NCBI GenBank assembly: GCA_905200545.1
Contig: CAJKKQ010000008.1
Location: forward strand, 59,614-123,613
From: an uncultured Oscillibacter sp.
Lineage (GTDB): Bacteria; Bacillota; Clostridia; Oscillospirales; Oscillospiraceae
DNA length: 64,000 nucleotides
Direction of reading: 5' to 3'
Below the pieces are notes generated by a model. The model ran no database searches. It was not told the origin of the DNA and was given only the letters and a program-made list of their open reading frames with translations. How positions within the stretch are numbered: the first letter of the stretch is position 1; each line of letters opens with the position of its first letter. A program made the translations under genes and the position numbers. This document shows, in pieces, positions 38,401 through 45,818 of the stretch.

Positions 38401-38804
38401 CGACGTTCAACCCAGGCGGTGCCATCACCCGCCAACAGGTGTGGATGATCCTGGCCCGAATGTCCGGGACCTACCCCGCCAATATGACGGAAGCCAAGGC
38501 ATGGGCGTTGGCAAATGGGATCTCCGACGGCACGAATCCCGGCAATCCCGTGACCCGTCAGCAGCTGGCGGCCATGCTCTACCGCTACGCGGTGCTATTC
38601 GGCTATGACGTATCTGTGGGCGAGAGCTCCAATATTCTCTCCTACACCGACGTTGAGCAGGTCAGCGAATATGCGATTCCTGCCATGCAGTGGGCCTGCG
38701 GCGCGGGGATCATCGCCGGTACTGGCGACGGCTCCACACTCTCCCCTCATGGCACTGCCACCCGGGCCCAGCTGGCGGTGATGCTGTACCGCTGGCTGGA
38801 CTGA
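35472..38804 (+). CDS. Large secreted surface protein with C-terminal SLH domains
   Basis: 1110 residues. A signal peptide (MKKRVLSTLCALALCL..., cut near AGAADQ, residue 26) directs export. Residues about 30-770 are beta-rich, Thr/Ser/Asn/Gly-rich and repetitive (several SGTMDI/NSGTVDIQF-type turns), like a parallel beta-helix. A domain near 775-860 resembles a bacterial Ig-like fold (YQWQVSDSADGPFTNLAGQT). An InlB/Flg_new-like repeat follows (GYVLKGLTVTDSRGN). Three S-layer homology units from about 950 (FTDVAENYWAYDAIAW, AITRQQVWMILARM, TRAQLAVMLYRWLD) bind secondary cell-wall polymer. It is probably an adhesin or S-layer-associated protein. Confidence 0.85.
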   Translation: MKKRVLSTLCALALCLTLLPVTAGAADQWEHNNHSDWIELTRDKLNILNYTLTSGKYYLSGNDFSFLSLSQTITIPAGTTVILCLHAVNCVPTVGAAIKVEANAILTICDCSPNDNACLGGSIGSTGPAIENYGTLNIVSGNIGGIESITGDYLAVDNNEGATLNLGGSPALFKITSAGTISAAYDGRPYTGSYYSSFSFPLSIDYTGDPGNPVVTYVTENNYNLFLDINGNSFSYDAASGTLTAGTPVTYSSLTFAGSPVGDGVYYQINYGEVVDPDWETKYYAVELTKGDKNDYNLFWDEESKTLTLQDAKVISSVFGFQNSAESLFSLASGTLTVNLIGENEITVYSHSDGINRDAYAFESQDGGIVFQGDGSLAVTMLPGTEQTGGIDITGIIAFETVENRADLTISGSPGSLTWSGDMTGVSCDSFTNSGTLDIEFSNLSNGVGIIVDGGTFTNSGTVDIQFTETDGVGIFLGQNTSRFHNSGSVTVDIPAADSAQGILRHGSQTENGFIWTNAAKGQIIISVSNHGAATAAFGGGALAGLDLRSGGHIELNNDGSLKVTAESERPAPLSMADWPYWWYFDTVGLLLLADTCTLTNTGTMDLTALNGYTAGISVCADETSISIANSGTMDITTTTQGGENIRSVGIYAQLPFITDGQVKELPFTMQGDAIRISTSAADGFTVEDDKLMGICLVQTFEGNVPSDLNSLQQINAEGMALPGEPVVIKVDNDGTGKTAFINTIGTAAADGTIIPVTDMTVLPLITGTVSIGGRALVGSTLTAQVSDLPSDATVSYQWQVSDSADGPFTNLAGQTDTTLLLTSDHAGKYIRLVVTPTDGIYGGTLTALTYSRVSYPDSSDPSYSIKLDIGDHGSVHSSHRTAEAGETVTLTVTPDDGYVLKGLTVTDSRGNALELDPKGSNRYTFKMPARAVTVKAEFVPGSLSAFPFTDVAENYWAYDAIAWTYENGCMSGTTATTFNPGGAITRQQVWMILARMSGTYPANMTEAKAWALANGISDGTNPGNPVTRQQLAAMLYRYAVLFGYDVSVGESSNILSYTDVEQVSEYAIPAMQWACGAGIIAGTGDGSTLSPHGTATRAQLAVMLYRWLD

Positions 38805-38830
38805 AAGACCGCTTCCCTATCATGGAATCA

Positions 38831-38860
38831 GCCCCCGGCGTCCAAAAGGACGCCGGGGGC
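38831..38860 (+). terminator. GC-rich hairpin after the SLH gene
   Basis: GCCCCCGGCGTCC pairs with GGACGCCGGGGGC around AAAA, 26 bp after the stop codon. No T run follows. Confidence 0.6.
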
Positions 38861-38911
38861 GTTCTCGCAGAGCGGCAGCTGGCCAGGCAAATGCCCCAAG
38901 GCGCCAAAACG

Positions 38912-39250
38912 CTCAAAATCTGAGCCGCAGTAAAGAATATAGGTTCCTCCAGAAAAAAGCCAAGAGAACTGAGCCCCTGAAGCAAATTGCCTATTTTTCG
39001 GTGAAGCAACCAAAGCAGTTACCGTGCCATTCCTGGTAACCAGAACTTTCCGGTCAGCACACAGGTCCGCTCTTGCGGCAAAAGCAGAATCCTCAGCGAG
39101 GTTCCGATACAGCCAATCGTCGCCGCCTATACGGGACTGTGTACCCCCCTTGGATGTGATGCAGGGTCCCTGCCCCACTATGCCCCGTTGGAGCGGGTTC
39201 GGACCGATTTTGAGGGCTCTATGAAGGGCCAAGGAAAAGCGGGGAAAAAA
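38912..39250 (+). repeat. Core repeat followed by a degenerate coding-like segment
   Basis: CTCAAAATCTGAGCCGCAGT then AAAGAATATAGG (38912-38943) matches the core at 33593. Between about 39105 and 39250 the sequence aligns with 50652-50800: both read AATCRTCGCCGCCT, a GGRCTGTRTACCC block, then ACCGATTTTGAGG/GCCGATTTCGAGG and GGAAAAGCGGG. In frame it gives PIVAAYTGLCTP. I see no intact gene in 38861-39363. Confidence 0.6.
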
Positions 39251-39363
39251 GAGGGAGAAAAGCAGGAAAGAAATGTTCAAAAATACTCATTTGTCCTTTT
39301 CTGTACTCCGGAGGCTTCGCTATACTAGCTATACAAAATACACAAACAAGGGGATGGGTTACT

Positions 39364-40224
39364 ATGAAAAAGGCCGAACATACGTATTCGTCGCTGCTGG
39401 GACGGATCCAAGGAGAGTGGAAACTGTATCTGCTAGCATTCTTGTTTATCCTGATTGCGGATTCCATCGGGCAGATCCAAATTCCGGTGTGGAAAGGGAC
39501 CTTCATTATCTTTCCTATTTTCTACGCGCTGTTTTTGGGTATTTTGACCGGCCCCAATACGCTCAAGCTCCTGGACAACAAGAAGGTAAAGGCCGCCTCG
39601 GGACTGGTGGGCGTGGCCATTTTGCCCTTCGTGGCCAAGCTAGGCATCAACGCCGGCGCCAACCTCTCGGTGGTAATCTCCGCAGGTCCGGCGCTGCTGC
39701 TGCAGGAGTTCGGCAACCTGGGAACCATCCTGCTGGCCATGCCGGTGGCCTTAGCTTTGGGTCTGAAGCGGGAGGCAGTGGGCGCCGCCCACTCCATCAA
39801 CCGGGAAACCAACCTGGCACTGATGCAGGATATGTTCGGCTCGGATTCCCCGGAGGCCCAGGGCAGCCTCTCTGTTTACATCGTGGGCGGCATGATCGGC
39901 ACCATTTACTTCGGCTTTATGGCCTCCATGGCTGCCGCCACTGGTCTGTTCCATCCCTATGCGCTGGGTATGGCCTCCGGCGTGGGTGCAGGCATCCTGA
40001 TGTCCTCTGCTGTGGCGGCCCTCTCCGAGGTGCTGCCCGCCTATGCCGACGAGATCTCCGCCCTGGCCTCCGCCAGCGAGACCATCTCCGGCATCGACGG
40101 TATCTACATGGCTATTTTCATTGGGATTCCTCTTTGCAATTTGCTCTACCGCAAACTGGAACCCACTCTGGGACGTATCACCAAGGCCGGACGCAAGGCT
40201 GCCCAAGAAGCACAGGACAAATAA
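39364..40224 (+). CDS. DUF3100-type membrane protein, probable transporter subunit
   Basis: 286 residues with about eight hydrophobic segments. It begins MKKAEHTYSSLLGRIQGEWK and has glycine-rich helices (GILTGPNTLKLL, INAGANLSVVISAGPALLLQ). These features recall the DUF3100 membrane family, whose function is unknown. It is followed 13 bp later by another small membrane protein, then a TauE-like permease and an amidohydrolase, all closely spaced. A role in moving the amidohydrolase substrate or product is inferred from this context only. Confidence 0.7.
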   Translation: MKKAEHTYSSLLGRIQGEWKLYLLAFLFILIADSIGQIQIPVWKGTFIIFPIFYALFLGILTGPNTLKLLDNKKVKAASGLVGVAILPFVAKLGINAGANLSVVISAGPALLLQEFGNLGTILLAMPVALALGLKREAVGAAHSINRETNLALMQDMFGSDSPEAQGSLSVYIVGGMIGTIYFGFMASMAAATGLFHPYALGMASGVGAGILMSSAVAALSEVLPAYADEISALASASETISGIDGIYMAIFIGIPLCNLLYRKLEPTLGRITKAGRKAAQEAQDK

Positions 40225-40237
40225 GGAGGAGAGAGTT

Positions 40238-40684
40238 ATGCGCATCAAGGAATGGATTTTTGTTCTGGCCATTACCGGCCTGGGTATGATGACAGCTAAT
40301 TTCATCGGCTTTGACGTGGCGTTTCTGGAGTCCCTGCCCGGCGTGCTAGTGCTGCTGGGGATCGCGCTGTGCGCGGCGGGCTTGTCCGCTGTGATCCCCC
40401 TGAAGCTGCCCACAGTGGCCTATTGCTCCATTTTGGGGCTGTTGTGCGCCTGCCCCATCTCTCCCATCTCCACTTTTGTCATCGAGTCGGCGGGGAAGAT
40501 CAACTTCACCGCGCCGCTGACCATGGTGGGGGCATTTGCGGGGATGTCCATCAGCAACCAGCTCAAGACCTTCCTCAAGCAGGGGTGGAAACTGATCCTC
40601 ATTACCATTTTGGTGATGACGGGCACCTTCTTCGGTTCCCTCATCATTGCCCAGGTGGTGCTGCGGCTGACCAATGCCATCTGA
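40238..40684 (+). CDS. Small four- to five-helix membrane protein, partner of the DUF3100 protein
   Basis: 148 residues from ATG 40238, preceded by AAGGAGGAGAG; the longer reading upstream overlaps the DUF3100 gene and is not used. It is almost entirely hydrophobic (helices near 5-25, 30-50, 58-78, 90-105 and 118-142). Such a small protein next to a DUF3100 gene suggests a two-component permease. No catalytic motif is visible. Confidence 0.65.
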   Translation: MRIKEWIFVLAITGLGMMTANFIGFDVAFLESLPGVLVLLGIALCAAGLSAVIPLKLPTVAYCSILGLLCACPISPISTFVIESAGKINFTAPLTMVGAFAGMSISNQLKTFLKQGWKLILITILVMTGTFFGSLIIAQVVLRLTNAI

Positions 40685-41429
40685 GGGAATGTCCTTTTTG
40701 TTTGCCGCGGCAGGCTGCTGTGCCGTAGGGCTCATGATCGGCTGGTGCGGTGTGGCAGGATTTCTGCTGCCCATCCTGTTTGTCAACGCCTGCGGACTGT
40801 CTGTCGCCGAGGGTTTGTTTTTCAGCTTCCTGTGCTTTGCGGTCTCCGGTGCCATCGGGGCCGTCAACTACCACCAGCGGGGGGAGCTGCCCCTGGGGCC
40901 CACGCTGCGGCTCTCCGGAGGGAGTCTGGGGGGGAGCCTGGCAGGTGCCGCCCTGGGAGGACTGGTGCCGGCAGAGACGGTGAAGATGATCTTGTATGCA
41001 GTGGTGCTGCTCTCCGGCAGTGCCATTGCCCTGCGGGAACTACATCCCCAGCGGGAGGCCTGTCGGGACCGGGTGCCCGGGAGCTGGCTGGTGCTGCTGG
41101 GAGCAGTTGCCGGGCTCATCTGTGCCCTCTCTGGAGCGGGGGGGCCCGTTCTGGTGATGCCGCTGCTGGTGGTCCTGGGGTTCCCTGCCAAGGCGGCGGT
41201 GGGGATGGCCCTGCTGGATTCCGTGTTCATTGCCCTGCCGGCGGTGGCAGTCTATGGAAGCCGGTGCCAGGTCCTGGCGCTGGTACCATTGCTGGCAGTT
41301 GCCCTTTGCAGTCACGCCGTGGGCGTCACCATCGGCAGCATAACGGCTGTCCGGGTACCTCAGTCCCTTTTAAAACGGGGCGTGGCGCTGTTCTCTATCT
41401 GCTTTGCGTTGTGGATGCTGCTGAAATAG
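40674..41429 (+). CDS. TauE/SafE-family membrane permease
   Basis: 251 residues; start ATG 40674 overlaps the previous gene by 11 bp, or ATG 40689 could be used. Two repeated halves of four helices each, with ICALSGAGGPVLVMPLLVVL and the earlier GWCGVAGFLLPILF as the matching signature segments, identify the TauE/SafE family. Members export sulfite, sulfoacetate or other small anions. The substrate here is probably linked to the amidohydrolase encoded 10 bp downstream. Confidence 0.82.
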   Translation: MPSEGMSFLFAAAGCCAVGLMIGWCGVAGFLLPILFVNACGLSVAEGLFFSFLCFAVSGAIGAVNYHQRGELPLGPTLRLSGGSLGGSLAGAALGGLVPAETVKMILYAVVLLSGSAIALRELHPQREACRDRVPGSWLVLLGAVAGLICALSGAGGPVLVMPLLVVLGFPAKAAVGMALLDSVFIALPAVAVYGSRCQVLALVPLLAVALCSHAVGVTIGSITAVRVPQSLLKRGVALFSICFALWMLLK

Positions 41430-41439
41430 GAGGTATTGT

Positions 41440-42768
41440 ATGGAAAAGCAAGTTCCGTCCTGTGATATTCTGCTGACGGATACCCGCTATCTGGCGCCGG
41501 ACATGACGGTGGTCTCCGGCAAAACTATTGCCATCGGGCACGGACGTATCCTGGATATCGTGGATGCCGGTGACCGGAAGTATCAGGCGAAGACGGTGCT
41601 GCGGGGGGATCATCTATTGTGGATGCCCGGCCTCATTGACGGCCATCTCCACACCAGCCAGCAGCTGCTGCGTGGGCGACTGCTGGATGAAAAGCCCGTG
41701 ATCTGGAAGCGGGTGAACGTGCCTTTTGAGAGCCGACTGACTCCGGAGACCTCCCGCCTGAGCGCCCAGCTGGCGGCCATGGAGATGATCTCTTGCGGCA
41801 CCACGGGCTTTGTGGACGCGGGAGGCAAGTACCCGGAGGAGTTTGCCCGGGTCTATGAAAGCTGCGGCCTGCGGGGGCGGCTGAGCGTCATGACCAACGA
41901 CAATCCCAATGCCCCGGAGAGCCTGCGCGCTCCATCGGTACCGGAGGCGGTGGCCCGGCTGCGGGCCATGAAGGGTGCACTGTCCGGGCGGATGAAGCCC
42001 ATCTACTCTGTCACCACTCCTACAGCGGTTAGTGAAGCGCTGCTGCGGGCGGTATTCCAGGCGGCCGCCGAGGACGGTGTCCCGGTGGAGACCCATATGA
42101 ACGAGTATGCCAGCGAGGTAACGGAGTTCATCGAGCGCTACGGCAGCCGTCCCTTTATCTGGCTGGAGGAAGAGGGGCTTCTGACGGTGCCACTGGTGGC
42201 ACCCCACTGCATCTTTCTCTCCCAGGATGAGGTGGCCGTCCTAGCGCGCCGAGACGTACGGGTGTCCCACTGTCCCTTCTCCAACTGCGGCAAGGGAGTG
42301 CCGCCCACGCCCCAACTGCTGCAAGCGGGGATCCCGGTGGGCCTGGGCACTGACGGCTCCGCCCACGGTGGATTGGACCTGTTCCGGGAGATGCGGCTTT
42401 TCCGGGGCGTAATAAATGTGACCCGTGGAGTGGCGGAGGCTAATTCCTCCATCATGCCTGCCCAGACACTGCTGCGCATGGCCACCCAGGGCGGCGCAGC
42501 GGCGCTGTTGGAGCCGGAAACGGGGGCCATCCAGCCCGGGAATCTAGCAGACCTCATTGCTGTAGACATCGACGCGCCCCACCTGTGGCCCACCCAGAAC
42601 CTGGTGCACACCCTGGTGGAGAGTGCCTCCGGCGCCGATGTGCGCCACTCCATCATCGACGGCACCCTGGTGATGAAGGATCGGGAGCTTCTGACCCTGG
42701 ATGCGGAGCGCATCCGCCGGGAAGCGGAGCTCCTCTTTGAAAAAAATTCCTGGTTGTGCCATTGGTGA
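41440..42768 (+). CDS. Amidohydrolase/deaminase (SsnA/TrzA/MtaD-like)
   Basis: 442 residues. Metal ligands are H69 and H71 (GLIDGHLHTSQQ), H219 (VETHMNEY), H256 (LVAPHCIFLS) and D305 (GLGTDGSAHGG). This pattern belongs to cytosine-deaminase-like amidohydrolases that remove ammonia or chloride from ring compounds such as guanine, thiomethyladenosine or triazines. SHCPFSNC is typical of the deaminase branch. AGGAGG precedes ATG. It is the last gene of a four-gene operon with three membrane proteins, suggesting uptake and breakdown of an N-heterocycle. The true substrate is unknown. Confidence 0.83.
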   Translation: MEKQVPSCDILLTDTRYLAPDMTVVSGKTIAIGHGRILDIVDAGDRKYQAKTVLRGDHLLWMPGLIDGHLHTSQQLLRGRLLDEKPVIWKRVNVPFESRLTPETSRLSAQLAAMEMISCGTTGFVDAGGKYPEEFARVYESCGLRGRLSVMTNDNPNAPESLRAPSVPEAVARLRAMKGALSGRMKPIYSVTTPTAVSEALLRAVFQAAAEDGVPVETHMNEYASEVTEFIERYGSRPFIWLEEEGLLTVPLVAPHCIFLSQDEVAVLARRDVRVSHCPFSNCGKGVPPTPQLLQAGIPVGLGTDGSAHGGLDLFREMRLFRGVINVTRGVAEANSSIMPAQTLLRMATQGGAAALLEPETGAIQPGNLADLIAVDIDAPHLWPTQNLVHTLVESASGADVRHSIIDGTLVMKDRELLTLDAERIRREAELLFEKNSWLCHW

Positions 42769-42771
42769 ATC

Positions 42772-42800
42772 TTGTCCACCTCCGGGGTCCATGGTATCAT
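42772..42800 (+). promoter_or_regulatory. Promoter of the Crp/Fnr-type gene
   Basis: TTGTCC (42772-42777) and TATCAT (42795-42800) are separated by 17 bp, 21 bp before ATG 42822. The -35 box lies 4 bp after the amidohydrolase stop. Confidence 0.55.
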
Positions 42801-42821
42801 GGGTTCTGGAGGTGGTTTTTT

Positions 42822-43538
42822 ATGCGCTTTGCGGAGCTGATGCAGATTGCGCCGGATCTAAAGAAATTTACGGACTCCATTCCTGAGGAACTGGACGGAC
42901 ATTTCACACTGCTCTCCTATGGCCCCCATGCGCTGATCCACCAGAAGGACTCTCGGCTGGAGCGAATCGGAATTTTGCTTAAGGGCTCCTTCCGGGTGGT
43001 CAATGAGTTTGAAAACGGCAATGTCTTTATGATCGAGATCAACGACGCCGTCTCCTTTACCGGTGAGGTGACACTCCTAGCGGGAGCCGCCACCACCTCC
43101 GTCACCATCGAGACGGTGTCAGACTGTCTGGTGGCATTCATGCCAGTGGCGGTGTTCGACGCGTGGCTGCACCAGGACATCAAGTTGCTGCGGGCGGTCA
43201 GCGAGCATGTGGCCGCCAAGCTGTACTGTTCCAGCTACCATCGGGGGGAGCGGCTGTTCTACTCCGCCAAATATGTGCTGCTCAAATACATCACCCAACA
43301 GGCGGAGGACCTGGGCATCCGCCGCAGCAGAAAGATTCTGCTGTCCAAAACCCGCCAGGAGATCAGCGAGGAAGTGGGAATGACGGTGAAGACCATCAAC
43401 CGCATCCTCACCCGGTTCTGCCGGGAGGGCATCATCTCCACCCAGCGGGGAAAGATCGCTCTGGATACCGCCCAGTATCGCCGGGCACAGCAGGAACTGA
43501 AAATCTATATCAACGAAAGCCGCAACGGTGCCCGGTGA
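42822..43538 (+). CDS. Crp/Fnr-family transcriptional regulator
   Basis: 238 residues from ATG 42822, which follows GGAGGTGG; the longer reading from 42756 overlaps the amidohydrolase and is rejected. Residues about 20-135 form a cyclic-nucleotide-binding-like beta roll (LKGSFRVVNEFENGNVFMIE then FTGEVTLLAG). The C-terminal winged helix is KTRQEISEEVGMTVKTINRI. No Fnr iron-sulfur cysteine cluster is seen at the N-terminus, so it probably senses a small molecule. It is likely to control the amidohydrolase operon upstream. Confidence 0.85.
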   Translation: MRFAELMQIAPDLKKFTDSIPEELDGHFTLLSYGPHALIHQKDSRLERIGILLKGSFRVVNEFENGNVFMIEINDAVSFTGEVTLLAGAATTSVTIETVSDCLVAFMPVAVFDAWLHQDIKLLRAVSEHVAAKLYCSSYHRGERLFYSAKYVLLKYITQQAEDLGIRRSRKILLSKTRQEISEEVGMTVKTINRILTRFCREGIISTQRGKIALDTAQYRRAQQELKIYINESRNGAR

Positions 43539-43557
43539 GGGCGCCGCAGAAAAAAAC

Positions 43558-43583
43558 AGCGCCCCCGGTGATCCGGGGGCGCT
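43558..43583. terminator. Hairpin between converging genes
   Basis: AGCGCCCCCGG pairs with CCGGGGGCGCT around TGAT. An A run just before it (43550-43556) becomes a T run on the minus strand, so it can end transcripts from both sides. Confidence 0.7.
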
Positions 43584-43604
43584 GCTGCATACGGTAGATC
43601 AATC

Positions 43605-43800
43605 TTACACACAGCTGCAGATGACGGCGTAGATCTTTTCGGCAAAGAAGGCCCCCTCCGCCTTTTTCTGCTCTGTCACCAGACCGGCTGCCTCCAGGCT
43701 ATGGAGAATGGGGCAGCGGGAGCCCTCCTTGAGCTCAAAGGTACGGTCGGAGCAGCGGACAAGCTCCACAATCATCTGGCAGCCGTTTGCATAGGATCTC
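43605..43800 (-). pseudogene. PadR-family regulator remnant
   Basis: The minus strand reads GCQMIVELVRCSDRTFELKE, then GSRCPILHSLEAAGLVTEQK and ends AVICSCV with a stop at 43605. This matches the core of PadR regulators (GYQMI-EL ... FELKEGTLYPILHSLE ... GLV). The N-terminal start and the beta-wing region after GLVT are missing or altered, so it is a truncated and decayed gene. Confidence 0.65.
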
Positions 43801-43954
43801 TGATGATTTGCCCCAGTCTCCTTCTGGTGGCCGGAAAATGGGGGACGCGGAAAGCCTGCCTGAGCGCCAGGAAAAACACAGGCGGGCTTACGTGAGAGAA
43901 GCGTGGTGCGTTTACCCCGGTATGGCAGATGCGAACCACCGGGAAAAATCTGTC

Positions 43955-44318
43955 TTACAGGATATCCACCGGCACTTGGGTACCGCAGATCACCAGTACG
44001 GCGATGGTATTGAGGTGGATGGGCTGGCCAAAGAAAGCCCCGTAGTCTCCCCGCCGCTCCAGAGCATGGGTTGCGCCACTGGAGCCGAAGTTAGGGTTTA
44101 TGATAGCGAGGTCAGTGCCGCCGGTCGGGTGCAGAGAGACGGTGAATGCTTTTGTGGCCTGGCTGTGGAAGGCTTCCAGGTCTGCCTCGCTGAGTTGGTC
44201 GGCGTTGGCGGGACGGAGGCGTCCACAGGATCCCTGACGCTGTCCACCTGCTTCGCCCCTACGGTCATTGTCATCAGCACTGCCGCAGCCACCAGAATCC
44301 GTACCTTTCGCAGGGGGC
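43955..44318 (-). pseudogene. Frameshifted secreted-protein remnant
   Basis: An N-terminal leader (LRKVRILVAAAVLMTMTVGA) and QVDSVRDPVDASVPP lie in one frame. The continuation ADQLSEADLEAFHSQATKAF, TVSLHPTGGTDLAIINPNF, then GSSGATHALERRGDYGAFFG lies in another and ends at 43955. One frame change near 44200 joins them into a secreted protein of about 120 residues. I do not recognise the family. Confidence 0.5.
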
Positions 44319-44408
44319 AGCGATTCCTTCCGTGGTATATCTCTCATAGCAGTAGAGGTCTACGGTCAGCCGCTGATTCCCGGGAAAGGAATACACCGGG
44401 AAAAGAAA

Positions 44409-44457
44409 CCAGCGTACCGGACGGGAACTCCCCTGCCGGTACGCTGCGTTTTTTTGC
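44409..44457 (+). terminator. Integrase-element hairpin (copy E) with paired base changes
   Basis: AGCGTACCGG (44411-44420) pairs with CCGGTACGCT and is followed by GCGTTTTTTT. Compared with the other copies (AGCGCACCGG / CCGGTGCGCT) both arms changed together so that pairing is kept. No integrase coding sequence remains before it. Confidence 0.72.
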
Positions 44458-44687
44458 TGAACTACTCCCCAAGTCAAGGACAGATTCAATTAACCCATGG
44501 CGGCAGCATGCCGTCGTGGTCCTCGCATGTGGATGCCGCAGACGCCCTTCGCATAGCCCTCAAATCAATATGCCTCCAGGGTCTGTTCAAACAGCGTCCT
44601 CGTTTGATTTCCTGCGACACTTCACAATGTGGGTCGGTCTTCCAAACGCCGAAAAGAGCAAAATCCGCACCGCAGTAAAGGGAATGC
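44456..44687 (+). repeat. Right-hand part of the integrase element (copy E) including core
   Basis: The segment shared with 30545-30600 (44456-44513) comes first. Then AATGTGGGTCGGTCTTCCAAAC (near 44628-44649) is followed by the core GAGCAAAATCCGCACCGCAG then TAAAGGGAATG (44656-44687). No gene is seen in 44319-44793. Confidence 0.55.
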
Positions 44688-44793
44688 ATGCACATATGGT
44701 TATGGCCGCTAATCTTGAGAATGGCGCGACAGACGGATCAAAGACAGCCTCTCTTCTGATAAAGGCAGAGTGGCAGCATCTGTGACAGAGCAA

Positions 44794-45438
44794 TCAGCCT
44801 AAAAACTCCACGCTGTCATCTTCACCGATGGCAAGCTTGACGTATGTCATGGCATCGCCTTCATAAATGCCGTATACCCCCAGGAAATCGGTATCCGGAG
44901 CCAATTCCTTTTTGCTGTAAGTCGTGCCGTTGAATGCAATATCCGGTCCGTCGGTCAGCACGCCAATAGCGGATTCCGTCTGCACAGTGACCCCCTCGCA
45001 GGATACAAACACCTTGATGAGGTTATCTTCCAGCGTGGTTTCCTGAGCAGCTCCGGGAGTAACTTCCTTACAGGTTACGATGGAACCATCCCCGAACGAG
45101 CAGCCTCCGCCCAAACTGACCATAGCGTGATAGTCGCCCACAATGGTGAGGCCACCGTTAAAGGTGCAGTTATCAAAATAGATATTGCTGCGCAAATCAT
45201 TGGATCCGTCGCGGGTACTGGCAGGATCCACGGTAACCGTAACCATTTCTTCAAACGTCACATCATAGACTTCCGTCTGCTCGCCGGCCTTCAGTTGATA
45301 GTCGTACTGCACCTCGGCAGCATCGGCACCGGTATTGTCAGCTTGGGCGGTATCGGCGTCATCCTGTACGTCTGTGCCGGAACAGGCACACAGCGCCAGC
45401 AGCATGGCCGCCATAAGGATTGTCAGTATCTTTTTCAT
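44794..45438 (-). CDS. Small lipoprotein, unknown function
   Basis: 214 residues from ATG 45438 (MKKILTILMAAMLLALCACS). The lipobox LALCAC places the anchored cysteine near residue 19. An Asp/Ala/Thr-rich linker (about 22-45) precedes a beta-rich domain (DGSNDLRSNIYFDNCTFNGG) that has the repetitive look of a small beta-helix. It is expected on the outer face of the membrane. The larger beta-helix lipoprotein lies upstream on the same strand. Confidence 0.75.
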   Translation of the reverse strand: MKKILTILMAAMLLALCACSGTDVQDDADTAQADNTGADAAEVQYDYQLKAGEQTEVYDVTFEEMVTVTVDPASTRDGSNDLRSNIYFDNCTFNGGLTIVGDYHAMVSLGGGCSFGDGSIVTCKEVTPGAAQETTLEDNLIKVFVSCEGVTVQTESAIGVLTDGPDIAFNGTTYSKKELAPDTDFLGVYGIYEGDAMTYVKLAIGEDDSVEFLG

Positions 45439-45564
45439 CGTCAATTTCCTCTCTCTTTTTCGCGATCCCCCTCAGGTACGGGCTGTTAAATGTCCGGACA
45501 AGGATCCAGATATACGTCCATGACTTTATCAGTATGCTTTCAGGCACAGCAAGATTTTGCTGGA

Positions 45565-45795
45565 TCATCTCAACACTTCGTCACGCCATATATCCAAATT
45601 ACCGTCAAAAAGAGTTTTGAAGTTGGGAATCACTTCAGCCGTAATTTCTGGTGGAACCGTCCCAGTATTTTCTACGGAGTACCCGGCGTGCTCACGGCCC
45701 GATCCATAGATGGCGCTGTACCCCAAAAGCCGTGAAATGTCCTCCCAGTACATATGGTTGGAGGAACCAGGACTCCCCTCAGGGTTGCTCATCAC
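45565..45795 (-). pseudogene. Short fragment of an unrecognised gene
   Basis: A 76-codon frame contains a protein-like stretch (MYWEDISRLLGYSAIYGSGR, then VPPEITAEVIPNFKTLFDGN) and ends at 45565. It lies between two lipoprotein genes and starts close to the stop of the larger one. There is no good ribosome site, so it is probably the tail of a lost gene. Nothing else is seen in 45439-45818. Confidence 0.4.
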
Positions 45796-45818
45796 TCAGC
45801 AAGACCGGATGCCGCCGC

